Shown in pieces: positions 25,294-38,602 of a stretch of DNA of 64,000 bases. Made by a program: the position numbers and the translations under genes. The stretch lies in assembly GCA_000231825.2 (NCBI GenBank), contig JH720322.1:372001-436000 (forward strand), read 5' to 3'. The notes under the pieces were generated by a model. That model was not told the DNA's origin, searched no databases, and saw nothing but the letters and a program-made list of their open reading frames with translations. The stretch is from Tetrahymena elliotti 4EA. Its lineage: Eukaryota > Ciliophora > Oligohymenophorea > Hymenostomatida > Tetrahymenidae. How positions within the stretch are numbered: position 1 is the stretch's first letter; each line of letters opens with the position of its first letter.

Positions 25294-27817
25294 TCAAACT
25301 TCTGCTAAATCTTTTAATAACTCAGGTAATCTATCTGCATTATTAGCTAGATAACTTCTCAACTATTAATAATCTACTAGCAAAATAATGTTTTTTGTTT
25401 CATCTAATTTTCCATTAGCTTCTCCTTCTTCATTATCTAAAATTATTTATTTTGTTAATAGATATTTTTTTGAAAATAAATTGTGTTTTAATTAATGAAA
25501 AATAAAACTTCAAAATTGATAGCTTTTAAAGTGATTTATAAACCAAAAAATGGAGAACTTATTTACCTTATAATCTAATCATTTTTAACTGAACTAGATT
25601 CTCTGTAGCCTTTTACAAAACTTTTTAAGTGAAGTACATATGCGATCCTTATTGTTGTCTCTTTTTTATGTTTAGAAATTTTTAAATCATTCTAAATTCT
25701 AAGAATTACTTTTCTTTGTTGTATAATTTCATTCTAAACGGTGTTAAACGTAATAGGATATCTCTCATGTGAAATTAACCTAGCTATGCAAATCAAAATC
25801 TGCTTTTCAGCTTCAGATAAATCTATTTTTGATTTGAAAAAAATATTTTTTATGTGTTCAAATAATCATGTTTTTATTGTTCAGAGTTAGTTCTACAAAA
25901 TCTTAGTTAATTGCTTAATTTTCAAATCTTAATCTTTGGTAATAATTGATTCTTTATCAAATAAATAAAAAAATAAAATAAATAAAAAGTCCTACTATCT
26001 ATATACATAAAACCAGTAAATGGTTGGTGTAATTACAAAGCCTACTAAAGCTAGGTATGTATGTAATCAGATACTGAATGAGCCTTTATCTTACTTTCTA
26101 ACTCTAAATTAAAATAAAAGAAGAAATATTAAATACTTTTAATAAAGAATAAAATAAAAATTTTTATAAGAATACTCACCTTAGCTGCTGATTAAATTGA
26201 GCATAGTTGATAAGATATTTAGAACATAAGAAATAGGTTTCATTAATTTAACTATGTTTGTTTCAATAAATGTCTTTATTTCTTTAGAATCAAAGCTCTT
26301 ACTCTATATTTATTTATATATATTCTTAGAATTTTTGAAAAAATGTTTTCTTAATTTTAGTGTTTACTATTAGCTTGCTAAGATATACACAAGATTCATG
26401 TTCTCCTAATTTTTCAAACCTTTTTTTAATAAGATGGATACATTCAGAAGTTTCATATCCCATACAGTGTAAATGACTATTATTTTTAAATATTTTTGTA
26501 TAAATAAAAGCAAAAATATTTGTTATTCTATATTTACTCAGCAGAAAATCTACTTCTAACCCTTTTTTCTAGCTTTTCTGTTAATTTTAAATCTGAAGTA
26601 ATACCAATAAGGGTTAAACTATTTTTATTATTCAGAAGCCAGTCAAGGAGTGCATAGAGGACTGATTGCCTCTTTTAATTTACTAAGTTTTCAATTCTAT
26701 CAACAACAAGAACCCAAATTCCATCTTATCCCTTTTATCAAAAGGAAAATTATTTTGTAAAATTTATTAAAAAAATAAAATAATAAATTGAAGCAAAATA
26801 AGGAAGTAAGCAAGGAAATATTTGATATAATATTTAATAGATTATTTTATAATAAAATAAAAATGCAGAAAAGTATTAATTTCATTTATTCCATAATTAA
26901 TTTAGAAGAAATTTAGCATAAAATCAAGATTAAACTTAAACTAAAAAAGCATTTAAGTGCAAAAATCTAAAAAAAATTGAGAAATGGAATTGAAGGTGAA
27001 GGGATATGGTAAATACAGCTGTTGATTTAAACAAAATTTGAAAGAGTTTAAATCTACGCGCAATAATTATAAATTGATCAAATTTAGTATTTATCGATTG
27101 TTAGTGTATTGGCTTCAATTGATTTATATAGTAACCAAAAAAATGCCTCTTATATTTTATGAGTTAATTAAATTAGGTACTACTTTCTATTAGTTCCTTC
27201 TATTTCTTGTAATATTCATAACCTTCGTTTATGATAGTTAAAATAGCTTTGATTTTGATTCTTATATTATTTCTTATGCCAATTTATAGCTTAAATCTTG
27301 CTTGCTTTCCTTCGTTGCTCCCTCGAATTAAAACAAAAAAAAATTTACATTTAAGATACCTTCTATGTTCTTGAATGTGAAGCTTTAATCGAAGATATCA
27401 CTCTTTGATAATTCGATTTTTTCGTCCAATTTTCCCTTAATCTGTCTTACCAACTCAAGTGCAAATTCATTTTCAGTTTAAAACACTCCAGCATCAATCC
27501 AGATAGGATTTAAGCGCATAGATTCTCTTTCATAAATCTGGTCTATAGCATATCTAACTGCTGATTTTCTACCCGAGCCAGGTAGACCTTATAAAATGAT
27601 GTTGCTTCGTGTTGAAGAGTGAGCTGATGTCTACAAGGTATTCAAAAGTGTGTCATATATTTCACCCAATTTGACAATAATACCACTATCAATTTTTTTG
27701 AATTTTCTTTGAATGGTTTTCAATTCTATTGAACAAACCACGGTTAAAATATTCTAAAAATGGATAATTATGCAAGAAAATCAAGTTACGCTGCTCGACA
27801 GTGTTTTCTTCTTCCAT
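25294..27817 (-). CDS. ORC4: Origin recognition complex subunit 4
   Basis: Ten exons sum to 452 codons including stop: 27817-27800, 27753-27360, 27246-27181, 26724-26538, 26476-26368, 26303-26180, 26103-25996, 25822-25710, 25660-25567, 25436-25294. Human ORC4 is 436 residues. The order matches ORC4: a leading helix, NIILQGLPGSGRKSAVRYAI at the Walker A position, LNPIWIDAGVFQTENEFALE, Walker B-like GIWVLVVDRIENLV, then sensor-1 region LTLIGITSDLKLTEKLEKRV and RSRFS. A winged-helix C terminus follows (ITFNTVQNEIIQQRK, VLQKATENLVQLKMIRL). ORC4 is part of the AAA+ ring that marks replication origins. Walker A has Arg where Lys is usual and Lys where Ser/Thr is usual. The largest intron is 456 nt (26725-27180). 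Exon 1 is only 18 nt. Confidence 0.88.
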
Positions 27818-29673
27818 TAGGAGGCGTTTAGTGGTTGATTGGCCTAAAGTTTGTGAATTTTTTTTGGAAATTATTCAAGTTTGTGAGTGTTGAAGTATTA
27901 ATATTTTACTTTGTTTCTTAATCAAATAAAATAATCACAGTGTACGAGCTTTCTATTATTTTTTTGGTTTTATATGAAGGTCCTATTTTTTGCAAATATA
28001 TATATGTATGTAGTTCCCATAATATTCTTTAGTGAATGATATGCTTTGTTTTTAAGCCAATTTATTGATTAAAACTATAAATACTTAATCATATTAGCTG
28101 AATAATCAATCAATACTCATTTATAATCAAAAGCACTTATATAGTTAATTGTTTTATTTTGCGATATTTGGTATATTATAATTTCTTCATTGCTAAACTA
28201 TTAACATATTTTTATTTTAGATATTTATGAATCCAAACTATTAAATTTTTTATGCAGATATCAGTTTAATAAATTATCGAGTTTGAAAAATAAGGACATC
28301 CCCTTTTTATGGCTGAATAATATTATATTTAATTCCTAAACAGCCCATAAATTATTTTAATATTTCACAGTAAAAGTAAAAAGAAACTTAAGAATTTATT
28401 TCCATTTCTCTATTAAAATTAACTCAGACCATATTTAGTTCTTTTTAACATAGTAAAAATTAAACTAAAAGCAATTTATTTAGTCTTTCTTCTAATGTGC
28501 CATTAAAATTATTTCATCTCATAAAACATAAAAATATTTATTTTATTTTATTTAAAAATAGGAGAAAAAGCATAATTTTTAAGTTTCCAGATAATCAAGA
28601 TGAATAAAATATGACAAACATCTTTAATATTTTTATTTTAACTTTATTTATCAAAAAATAAAAAAAACAAAATGAATAATTTGTTAAAATTTGTAATCTA
28701 TTCCATAAAATAGAAGAAAATCACTTAAGTAAAAGTAAATAAATGCCTTAAGTTATACTAAATATTTAATTTTTTTTCTTAAAAATAATTAATAATAAAT
28801 AATAAAAAGTTAATTTGAAAGCAAAATATATTTAATATATCATTAAACTTGATATATAGAAATAAATTCTAATAACTTAATTTACACCCCAATTGAATAT
28901 AATAAAATTATTAAATTCCTATAAATGTTTAAATTAATTAATTCTTGTTATGATTAGAACAGATATTATTTTTCTAAACATCTACATAAATTTCTAATAT
29001 TCATTTAATACTATCAAAATATTAAAATAAATATTTCTCAAACATCTCCTAACCTTAAATACACAATCAAATCTAATAATTTTATTTTATAGCTTTATAA
29101 TAGAAGAAAATTAATCAAATAAACACTAACTAATGAATAAATTAATACAAATAATTTGAAAAATATATTTTTTTATTAAAAATAATTAATTTTTTTTGTT
29201 CTTAAGTTGTTTATAAAATAATACCAAATTACTTTAATGAAAATCAATAAATATTTTAAGAAATAAATAAAACTTTTAGTAATTAATATAATTGAATATT
29301 TAAAAAAAACATAATTTAGTGGATTCTCATATTTTAAGGTACTTTTCAAAATTTTATCTCCCTTAATAATTCTTTTTTTGAAAATAGTCCTTAATTTATG
29401 AGAATCCACAGTAATTATTAATTTCATAAAATCAAAATGTCAAAAATCTAAACATTTTTCACAACTAATTTAGCATTAAATAAACAGTTATTTTATCTTA
29501 TCTTTTATTTTAATAAGAAATAGAACAAAACTACTGACTATCTTAAAAGTAAATAATTAAAGAATAGAATTTTCTTTTGTAAAAATTTAATATAAAAGTT
29601 ATTTTGAAAACAAAATAATACTAGATTTTATTACAATTAAATTGTAAAAAATATAAATATTTTAGCTCTTCAC
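27818..29673. other. Intergenic spacer
   Basis: 1.9 kb of AT-rich DNA between the ORC4 start and the 3' end of the Nup160-like gene. The short ORF at 29176-29427 is K/I/F/Y-rich and not convincing. Nothing else seen. Confidence 0.5.
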
Positions 29674-32600
29674 TCAACTTAAAATAAAGAAGCAACTTGC
29701 ATCAAAGTTAACTAATGTTCTTTTTATGCATTTTTGTTGTCTAATACCTTTATAAGAGAAATTTTATTAAAAATAACTTTTATTTTAAAAATATTTACTT
29801 TAGAAATTAATTGTAATGGTATATATTGTCTTTGATTAACTGGTCTATTTACTTGTAAGTAATTAACATTTTGATATTCTATCTTTGCTTACTAAGCTAT
29901 TTCTTCTGCTAAGACCTAAATAATTAAATAAAAAAACTAAATTAATTGGTCTTAAAACAGTTTTTATGTTTACTCTGTCTTCTCCAAAATCAGAAAGAGC
30001 TTGGAAAAGGAAACTATTCATTTTTGGTAAATTAAATTTGTATGCAAAGCTCTTCATTTTTTCTCCAACAATAGAATTATCTTTGATACAAGAACCATAA
30101 GCTTTAATTACAATTACAGAATATTTCATGTAGCTATCATTTTAATTGATTATTAATATTTTTCTAATCAACTAAAAGTAATCAATATCATTCTCATCAT
30201 CTCTTAATATACCATTATCTTATTCTATTCATTAAAATTAAATAATTATATTTTCGATTAAATATTTGAAGTCTAGTTACCATAGAACATTTCTGTCAAA
30301 TATATTAGAATATCAGTAAAATCTTTATTAAATGCATGCAAAAATGTAATTAGCTATCCAAATTATTTGAATTATATCAGATATTAAATGATTGATTCTT
30401 AGTCTTTAACCTTTAATGCTTGATCGTATTGGTTATATTATTCTATCAATAATTTAGATTCTAATTCTACAATAAGCTTTTAAATCATAGAGACACTAAT
30501 AAACATATATTAATTTTAGCTTGATTTCTTAAAAATACTGCTGAAGTTAAAGGCATATCTTGGTTCATCAAAATCATTAATATCTTCATTTTATTCATTT
30601 AGCATAGAAGATTATTACTTCTTCTCTAAATCTTTAAAGTTAAAAAGTAATCTAAAAATTATTCAAAAACTAATTTGAAACTTACATCTGTAATTTTCAT
30701 AAATTACAATATCTTATTCATATCCTGCCATTTCGAAAAGAGATTAGGCTTAAGTCAAAGCTAATATTTGAAGATTGATGATCTTTTCATAAAGAACTTT
30801 TGGCATAGGATCATCTTAGTCATCCATATTTGTAATTATCAAAAGAGTGTTGTAAAGGAACCATTAAGAAAGTCCAGCCTAAATAAAATCAAATAAATAT
30901 ATTTTTAAAGGAAAATTTAACTAATTTAAAGATTTCTTTTCTCAAATAAAATTTGTTGCAACATGAAAATTCTTTCAAAGTTTACTGTTAAATTAAAAGA
31001 ACTAACTGTAAGAATAGAATTTACTTGTTTATAATTTTTGATAGAAATGTAAAAGTTCATAGAAGAGTTAAACTTGTACAGATTTTCTTAAGACAGTTAT
31101 TTATCTAAATCAAGATATTTTTCATTTTCAAGTTGGAAATTTTCAATTATTTTTTGTAACAATCTTTTATTTTCTTCATTGATCACCTTTTCAATCTATT
31201 TTACATTATTTTTTTATTAATTTCTATATTTTATTAAATTTTATTGATTACTTATTCTGCAAGATCATCTTCGTGAATAAGTTAAGAAATCAATCCAATA
31301 TTCTCATTATTGCACAAATTTTAAACAAATTTTTGAATACATTCATCTAAAATATATTTATGGATTCCACTCCTTTTCTATAAAGTAATATTTATTTATT
31401 TCATTCAATTAAAAATTTAATTTTACACAAACTTCATTTATTTATTTTATGTAATTAAAAGCTTGTTGATAATTTGATGTTTACAAGCTGTATTAGAAAC
31501 AAGCTTTCAAAAACTCTAATTTACAAAGAATTTTTTAATTATTCTTGATACAATTACTGTAGATATCTTCTTCTTCATATTAATCAAATAGAAGCAAACC
31601 CATTTATGCAAGCTCTTGCTTACATCTTAAATCTGTAAAATTTTCTTTGAAAAAGTAAAGAAGACAATATCTAATAAATTTGATGTCTTCTTTGATGTTT
31701 AGATCTTTTACTTTTAAAATAAAAAAATGTTAGAATGATTAATACTTATTGTTTATTACATTCATGGTGAATAGCTAAAATATTTTTTTCAACTGTCCAA
31801 GGTCCATCATTTAGTATACTTGGGTCGATATGAATTTAGCATATTATTTTATGTAAAAGGTTGAGGACATTAGTATATTGTGATGTTTAATACAAGCACA
31901 TAGCTTATGAATATAAAATTGCTGGTGTTTAATTGAGGAATTAAGAAACACAAAGAGAAATATCATATTATTAATTTTCTCTTAAGAACTTCAAAATATT
32001 TGGTAAGTAGTTGTTTGTTAGTTTTAAACTTAAGTTCTAGAAAAGGGAAAGCTCTACTTTATCAATATTATATTTCATCCAGATACTATTCTTATTTAAA
32101 TGATCTAATTTTGCAATTTAATAAGTTTGTGAAAGCTCACTAGTAATGAAATAAGATAGTACATCCATAAACAACACATGATCTAGTGTTTATTCTTCAC
32201 TCTTAATGGCAAGTTTGTTAATTTTATCAATTTATAACAAAGGTTTATCAAAAAGATAAGTAATAGAATATGCAACTGCAACTATCTATTAAATGTTTTC
32301 TAAGTAAGATAAATCTTCTTCAGTTACTTTTCTATATTCTATATATTTGAAAAATGAAAGAATAACCACTAAAAGCTCTACAAGTTCTCTTATTTTATAT
32401 CTTATGCTTCCACTCACTAAGTTTTTACTCCACACGCAAAAATCTAAATTTAATTACAAAGGTTATTGATTTATATTTACAGGAACACTACCATTAATAT
32501 TTTCATGAAACAACTCAACCAAAATATTCTCTAAAATAAATTTCATCTATTAAATAACTTTATTCTTTTATTATTCATCACAGAGAATACTTTCAAACTA

Positions 32601-35543
32601 GTCAGATAAACTCTAATTGTTAAAAAAATATTTTTTAAATTAAATCATTAAAATAATAATATTATTGAATTTAAATATTTTTTTTTGCCTCCAGATTCAC
32701 TATTAAAAATTAGTTTGGCATAAATTAAGTTTATTGGTGAATTTATTAAAAGAAATTAATATAGCATTAGCCATGAATGAATACGATATACATTGATTTA
32801 CTATTCCATAAAAAATTCATTTTATTTATAAAAAATGTAATTAGGAATGCTATATTATTGGTATTTTGAGTTAGGATATTTTTTCCCTTGTATGAGATTT
32901 AGAATATCTAATAGGAATTATTTTTTTAATATTGATTTTAATCTATGTAAACCTTTTTTACAAATTTTATGATGATGGGTTTACTTTAGATTTTTAGAGA
33001 AATTTATAATCATAAAAACAAAAAAAATAAATTTTACTTCATAAGAGAGGGTGTTTGAGGCTGATTGTATACCTTATTATATGCATTAGATAAATGGCAT
33101 TCCATATGGACATTAATTAAGACAATTTTGAATATCAGGGATCAAAAATAATTTAGTCCAAGAAAGTAACTCAAATATCTATGATAAGTAATTTTATGAA
33201 TCATCTTGAGTAAGTTATTCACACCAGTTTTAATATTTTAGATAAATGCTTGTGTTTGAAAAATCTTAAGAATATTTATTTTAAGGAACTGACTTTGAGC
33301 TATAATCGCGGAATGTTGATTGATTTTTGAGAGAACTATTATATTCAGAAACAAATTCGTTCAATTTAAAGTTTAAACTTTCATAAAAACACATAGGGGC
33401 AAGGTTAAATAAACCATTTTCTCTTACTATTATAGGCAACATGTCACTATTTCTAATATCTATATGAATGGCTAGAATAGGATATTTTGTATACCAGTTA
33501 TTAGTTAAACTCATTAGAGAATTTCTAACAGCAGTTTCAAATTTTAATTCATTCTAATTTATCAGTTGTTCGCTAACTCTCTTTATATCTCCATTTCCAA
33601 TGTAATTTTCCTAGAATCTAAATTCTTAATAACGACTATAAAATTCATGGATCAGCTTAAGAGGAAATCTATCAGAACGGAAGAGTCTATTAAGAGGATA
33701 CTCTTTAAACTTTAAAAAATAATTTATTTTTCAATATTTAAAAATGTTTAAATTTACTGCCATGTTTGAGTCATCATTTTCAAGATAGAGAAGATCTTAC
33801 TAAAGAAGATTTCTAATATTAAAATCAGCTGAAAATACTGTGGAAATAGATAAAGAATTAGAGATGTTCATGATATCTTCATATTTTAAAAGTTATATTG
33901 ATGAGCTTGAGTTTGAAGGGATTGAAGCTATATAGATTCCTTATGGACTTAAATTTACATCAATTATTTCTGATTTGTTTTAATAAGAATAAATTTCTGT
34001 TAGCTCTCCGAATTTGACATTGGTGCATTAACCCAGAGGACTGCCAGATTCTAATATTCTTTCATCATTTCCTATCAAGCCAGATAAAAATTGATCTGGG
34101 GCTATTGGTTATTAACCAAGTTCTTCTTAAGGAAAAACTTCCAAATTAAAGAGTTAGATGTAATTTACAATTGAATTGTTAATAAAAGAAACTGAAATGA
34201 GAACATTCACAACATTTTACAAGTTGTTCAAAGTACTCAACTAAAGAGGATTATTGATGAGAGCACTCACTTTAATATTTTTGAATGGATCAAGTAGGGA
34301 TATTGTTTCTTTATCATTCAAGAGAGGGTATTCTATTTTCACTTATTTTTACTTGAAATTAATAACTTTGAGCTTAAAATCTTTGCTTACAGCTAATAAT
34401 ATGAATCTAGAAACTGGAATTATGTGAGTAAGAAGCTAGTCTTAGTTTTATTTAAGTTTTTAATAGTAGAATTAGTTTAAAAAATTGTCAAACAATCTTA
34501 TTTCTGATGTGTGTCTAATAAAATTTAAACCATTTTCATTTAAAGATCCTACATCTATTTCGTAGCAAAACACTTTTTAATTAGCAAGACAAGCACATAA
34601 TTCAATTCTTTATTTTAAATTATTTTAATAAACCTATCCTATACTGTAAATAATTTATCCATGAGATTCAATATTAAGATCCCACTTTAATGCATCTTTT
34701 TCTATCAATTACTTAACATATATTTAACCATTAGCACATGGAATAATTATTATCACACTATTATCTAATTTGTTATCATGATTAGCATTTTCCACTCCCA
34801 TAAAAAAGATTTGGTTACAAATATTCTCATTTAATGTGTAAACAAACTCTTAGTAATCAGATTATTAATTAGAACAAATTATTTTTACAAATCTTTGTCT
34901 TAATATGCGAATCAAATTTCCATTAACATACCTAATAAAAAAAGAATATTTAAATTCTGATATTTTGAAACAATATGCCCGCCACCAAGCAAATATTTAT
35001 TCTACTAACTAGCTCATATGCTCAAATATGATCTTAAAATTGAAGTAACTAATAAAATAAATTACGCTATATAGATGCTATTTTAAAAACTGAATGTTTG
35101 AATAAATTCTCTATGAGGTGTTTAAACTTAACTACCCTTTTTATTTTCTGATCCTACTACATTTTATGTCTACTGCTTATGAGTTATTTCTAATTATCTA
35201 ATATTCTTAACAGTTCCAACCATAATTTCTTTGTAGCAAATGTAGTCTTTAAAACAAATATTTTTTCCATTCTAGTCATTGCTCAAATTTTCCTATATTT
35301 ATTCTTCTATCATTTAATCCATTTATTGTTAAATTCCCTATTTATCGATGGATTTTTAGCTCCTAATTTAATGTCTCTTTATAGTAAATTAAGTGTCTTA
35401 CAAAATTTATCTAAATCTATTAATAATTATGATAAATATCTTTTGCTTACTAATTAATTAGCTTATACAATGATTGATTATTTTTCACTATGCTATTTAT
35501 TTATCTTTGATTTTGTATTCAATTATTCTTGCTTGTTTAACAT
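29674..35543 (-). CDS. Nup160/Nup120-like nuclear pore scaffold protein
   Basis: Long multi-exon gene. The start ATG 35543 is joined over intron 35377-35450 to a polar N terminus. A beta-propeller-like half (about 35320-33700) holds strands such as GQIIYSIGQVYQNN and RFILLAVSKDFKLKVINF. After intron 33710-33757 comes an alpha-helical half with AMCLYQTSQYTNVLNLLHKI, FKENFTDLRCKQELAQMGLL, and then FYISIKNYKQ joined to AGLSQWFLYNTLL, which lines up with the Nup160 helix region LYAFHIYRHNYRKAG. The order propeller then helices, and total size near human Nup160 (1436), support the call. Nup160 is part of the Y-complex that coats the pore membrane. Near the 3' end an intron at about 30226-30282 restores frame. 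The last ~50 codons before TGA 29674 look UTR-like, so the true end may lie upstream. Confidence 0.68.
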
Positions 35544-38500
35544 ATTTTTATTTTATTTTATTTAAACCTTTGAAAAGAAGAAATCTTTGAACCATTAAAT
35601 TTGAAAATTTAAATATTTAGAATAAAATTATTATTCTGAACAAAAAAAGGGAAAAAAAATAAACTTATTAATTACAAAATAAAAATATTCCCAAGTAAAT
35701 TATTTGATTTTAAAATACTTTAAATTAATTTTTTTGATATTGAAGCTTCTAATAACCAATAAAATTATTTAATTAACCTAATTTTTTAACTTTTAATTTT
35801 GTTGAAAGGGAAGATAAATAAATAAAATAATTACTTGTCACAAATCCCTTTTTTATTTAACAATTATTTTTATTTATTTACTTACTAATTATTTATTTTA
35901 TGATATTTTCTAAAAGAATTTAAATTTACAAAAATGATTTTTACGATGGAATTTATAAAATTAATAATGAATCAAGAATTAATAAATCATTTGATTATCA
36001 GAAAAAGAGAAATGAATAAAGAAAATAAATATTTTACATAAAATACATCATTCTATAATTTATGTACTTTTCAAAATTAATTTAAATATAAAAGAATAGC
36101 CTTTAATATTGATCAATAACTAACATTCATTAGTAGGAGCCTTTTTAATTTTTTAATTAAAAGAAATTGTTTACATTAGAGATTTATTACTATGATTATA
36201 AAAAAAATCAAAGTATTATAAAATTAACTTTAGATATGAAACTAAATATTATTAATTTCCATTTATATAATGTTTAAATAAAGCACAATCACCTAATAAA
36301 AAATATTATTTGATATCAATAAAATATTTACTCAAGAAAGAGATTCAATATTTTCACATTAGTGCATAATGCAAAAGAATTATATATTGATAAAAGTTCT
36401 TTTTTCTGCTCATTGGTTTAACTATTTTAAACAAAACAAATATTGAAGACAAAGAAGTAAATATCAATTAATTTTGAAAAGAAATAGCAAAGAATTTAAA
36501 AAATTCAAATCGAAATAAATTATTTTTACTTAAAAGTTATTTTTAAAGATGAAATATTAGGGTATTTAGTTAATATAGAGATAAAATTTGATAGATCTTC
36601 ATAGCCTAGCTCACTTTCACTATATATAAAAAAGAATATAATAATTTTATTATGATAAAATTTCTTTAAAACTAAAAACTGAAAAGGTCATATAAAAATT
36701 GTAAAAAGCAGTAGTTAAAATACCAATTTCTTGATTCTATAAGTGAAAACTAAATTGCTAATTTTTAATTTACAAAAGTTAAAAAATCTAAATAATTACT
36801 CTAAGTAGACACTCAAATATTTTAAATTTGTTATTAAAGCTAAACTAATCCCATAATTTTATAAACCTTTTTAATTTAATTTCCACTTTTTTAAGATTAA
36901 AGTAATTAATTAAGGATTGATTAAAAAAAATATTTTTAAAAGAATTAAAATATTTGTATTTTTTACGAAAAGCCTAGTGTCAAACTGGCGAGATTAGTAC
37001 ACTTAGCTAAACCAAATGAAAGACTTGATAGAAAATCATCACAAATTTAATTATTTCTTTTCATATAAATAAAAATAAAAATATTTAATTTTATATTAAA
37101 TAATAAGTAGAATATGATTTTATTAAAAAGTTTAAAAATAAAGAAAAAGAATAATATTTATAATAATATTATCTAAATTAAAACAGTTATTTTATTTATC
37201 TATTTTTGATCTTTTTTAAAAATATTTATTTTAACTTCTTATCAAGTTTAAGAATTTTTACCTAAAATTGAGACATAATTAAAAGAGGTTTGAAAGCTTA
37301 ACTACATTAAGACCAAACTCAATTTTGCCTTATTAACTAAATTGATTTTCTCTTTTGGAATAATAGATATATTTAGTATATTATTTTTAGAAAAATAAAA
37401 AAATATTCCAAAATCTAATTTTTTAACACCCATTAAAATTTTAAACCCACAGTTTTTTTTGAAAGTTATCAACCAAATTTGAGTATATAATTTGAAAATA
37501 GAGGTTAGTTTTAATGTTTAGCAAATTAAAGTATGTAAAAAACTCAATAAAAAACTATTATTTTAGTAAATATTATTCAATTATGAAAAATAGATAGAGA
37601 AAATAAAACAAGCTTACGAAAGATTCAGAATACAATTCTAAAGATTTTAACATTTGGATAATTAAGTAAAACAAGCTGCAAAACCTTCTTCATTTATTAG
37701 ATTTAAGCTATTATAAAGATTAAAGATATATTTTTTTTAATAAAATAATAATTCAAAATAAATTTAGAAAATAAAAAACAAATTATTCACTTTTGATAAA
37801 AAAAATTAAAAAATAGTAAAAAATGCTTTAACATTATTTTCAACCTTCTTTACTTACTTAAAAAAACAAAAGAAAACTCTGTTAATTTATAAGATAAAAT
37901 TAATAGACTAGACAAAGTAAAGTAAATTAAATACAGGCAGATGATATGTATAACACTGAATAAAATTTTATTAAATATTTTCAAATTATTCAAAAATCTT
38001 TTGAAAATCAATCCATTTTTATCAAAAAATTCAAACTATTTTTTAAGAGGGGAAAGCATTAATAATTTTATGATAAATTCAGAATTTATTTTTCTTAAAA
38101 ATAGGCTTTTTGCTCTATAAATAAATAAAAAATATCTTATTTTTTGATCTAGTCAATAAAGTATTACAAAAGAAACAATTAAAATATAGGATTCTTTTAA
38201 AATAAATATTTTAAAGTATAATCATAATCTACTAAATGAGAATATTTTAAAATCTAGTTTAAAGCGTACATGTATTTACAAGCCACAGTTTTTAACACAT
38301 CAGATAAGATAGAAATGATGTCACACAAAAATTAAATATTAGTTTAAAAGTATTATTATTAATTTTATTACTTATTGATAGACTGTATATAGTTCAGAAA
38401 ATTACTAGAATTTATGTATTAATTGCACTATCTGCATAAGAATCTTATGACATTAAAACAATATTTATTTATCAATTTGCTTACTTATTTCTTCTAATAC

Positions 38501-38602
38501 TATCAAAATCAAATACTTTTGTTATCTTTAGAAAGATATGACATAATAAAAAATTTAAGAATATATAAAATCTTTAAAAATCAAAATAAATAGCAAGATA
38601 AA
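35544..38602. other. Divergent intergenic region, 3.1 kb
   Basis: Upstream region of the Nup160-like gene (-) and prolidase (+). Very AT-rich with K/N/I-type chance ORFs only. One island of mixed composition occurs at 36966-37052 (separate entry). Confidence 0.5.
36966..37052. other. GC-richer island, possible small RNA gene
   Basis: About 87 bases with mixed composition inside a 3 kb AT desert. The reverse strand begins with GTGATGA, the C-box form of C/D snoRNAs, but I see no clear CTGA D box at the other end. It is not a tRNA. What it is remains open. Confidence 0.25.

Noticed and set aside
27661..27720. Apparent frameshift in a run of seven A's near the ORC4 start
   Set aside because: A 46-nt intron (27754-27799) gives a frame that matches the ORC4 leading helix and makes the total an exact codon multiple, so no sequencing error is needed.
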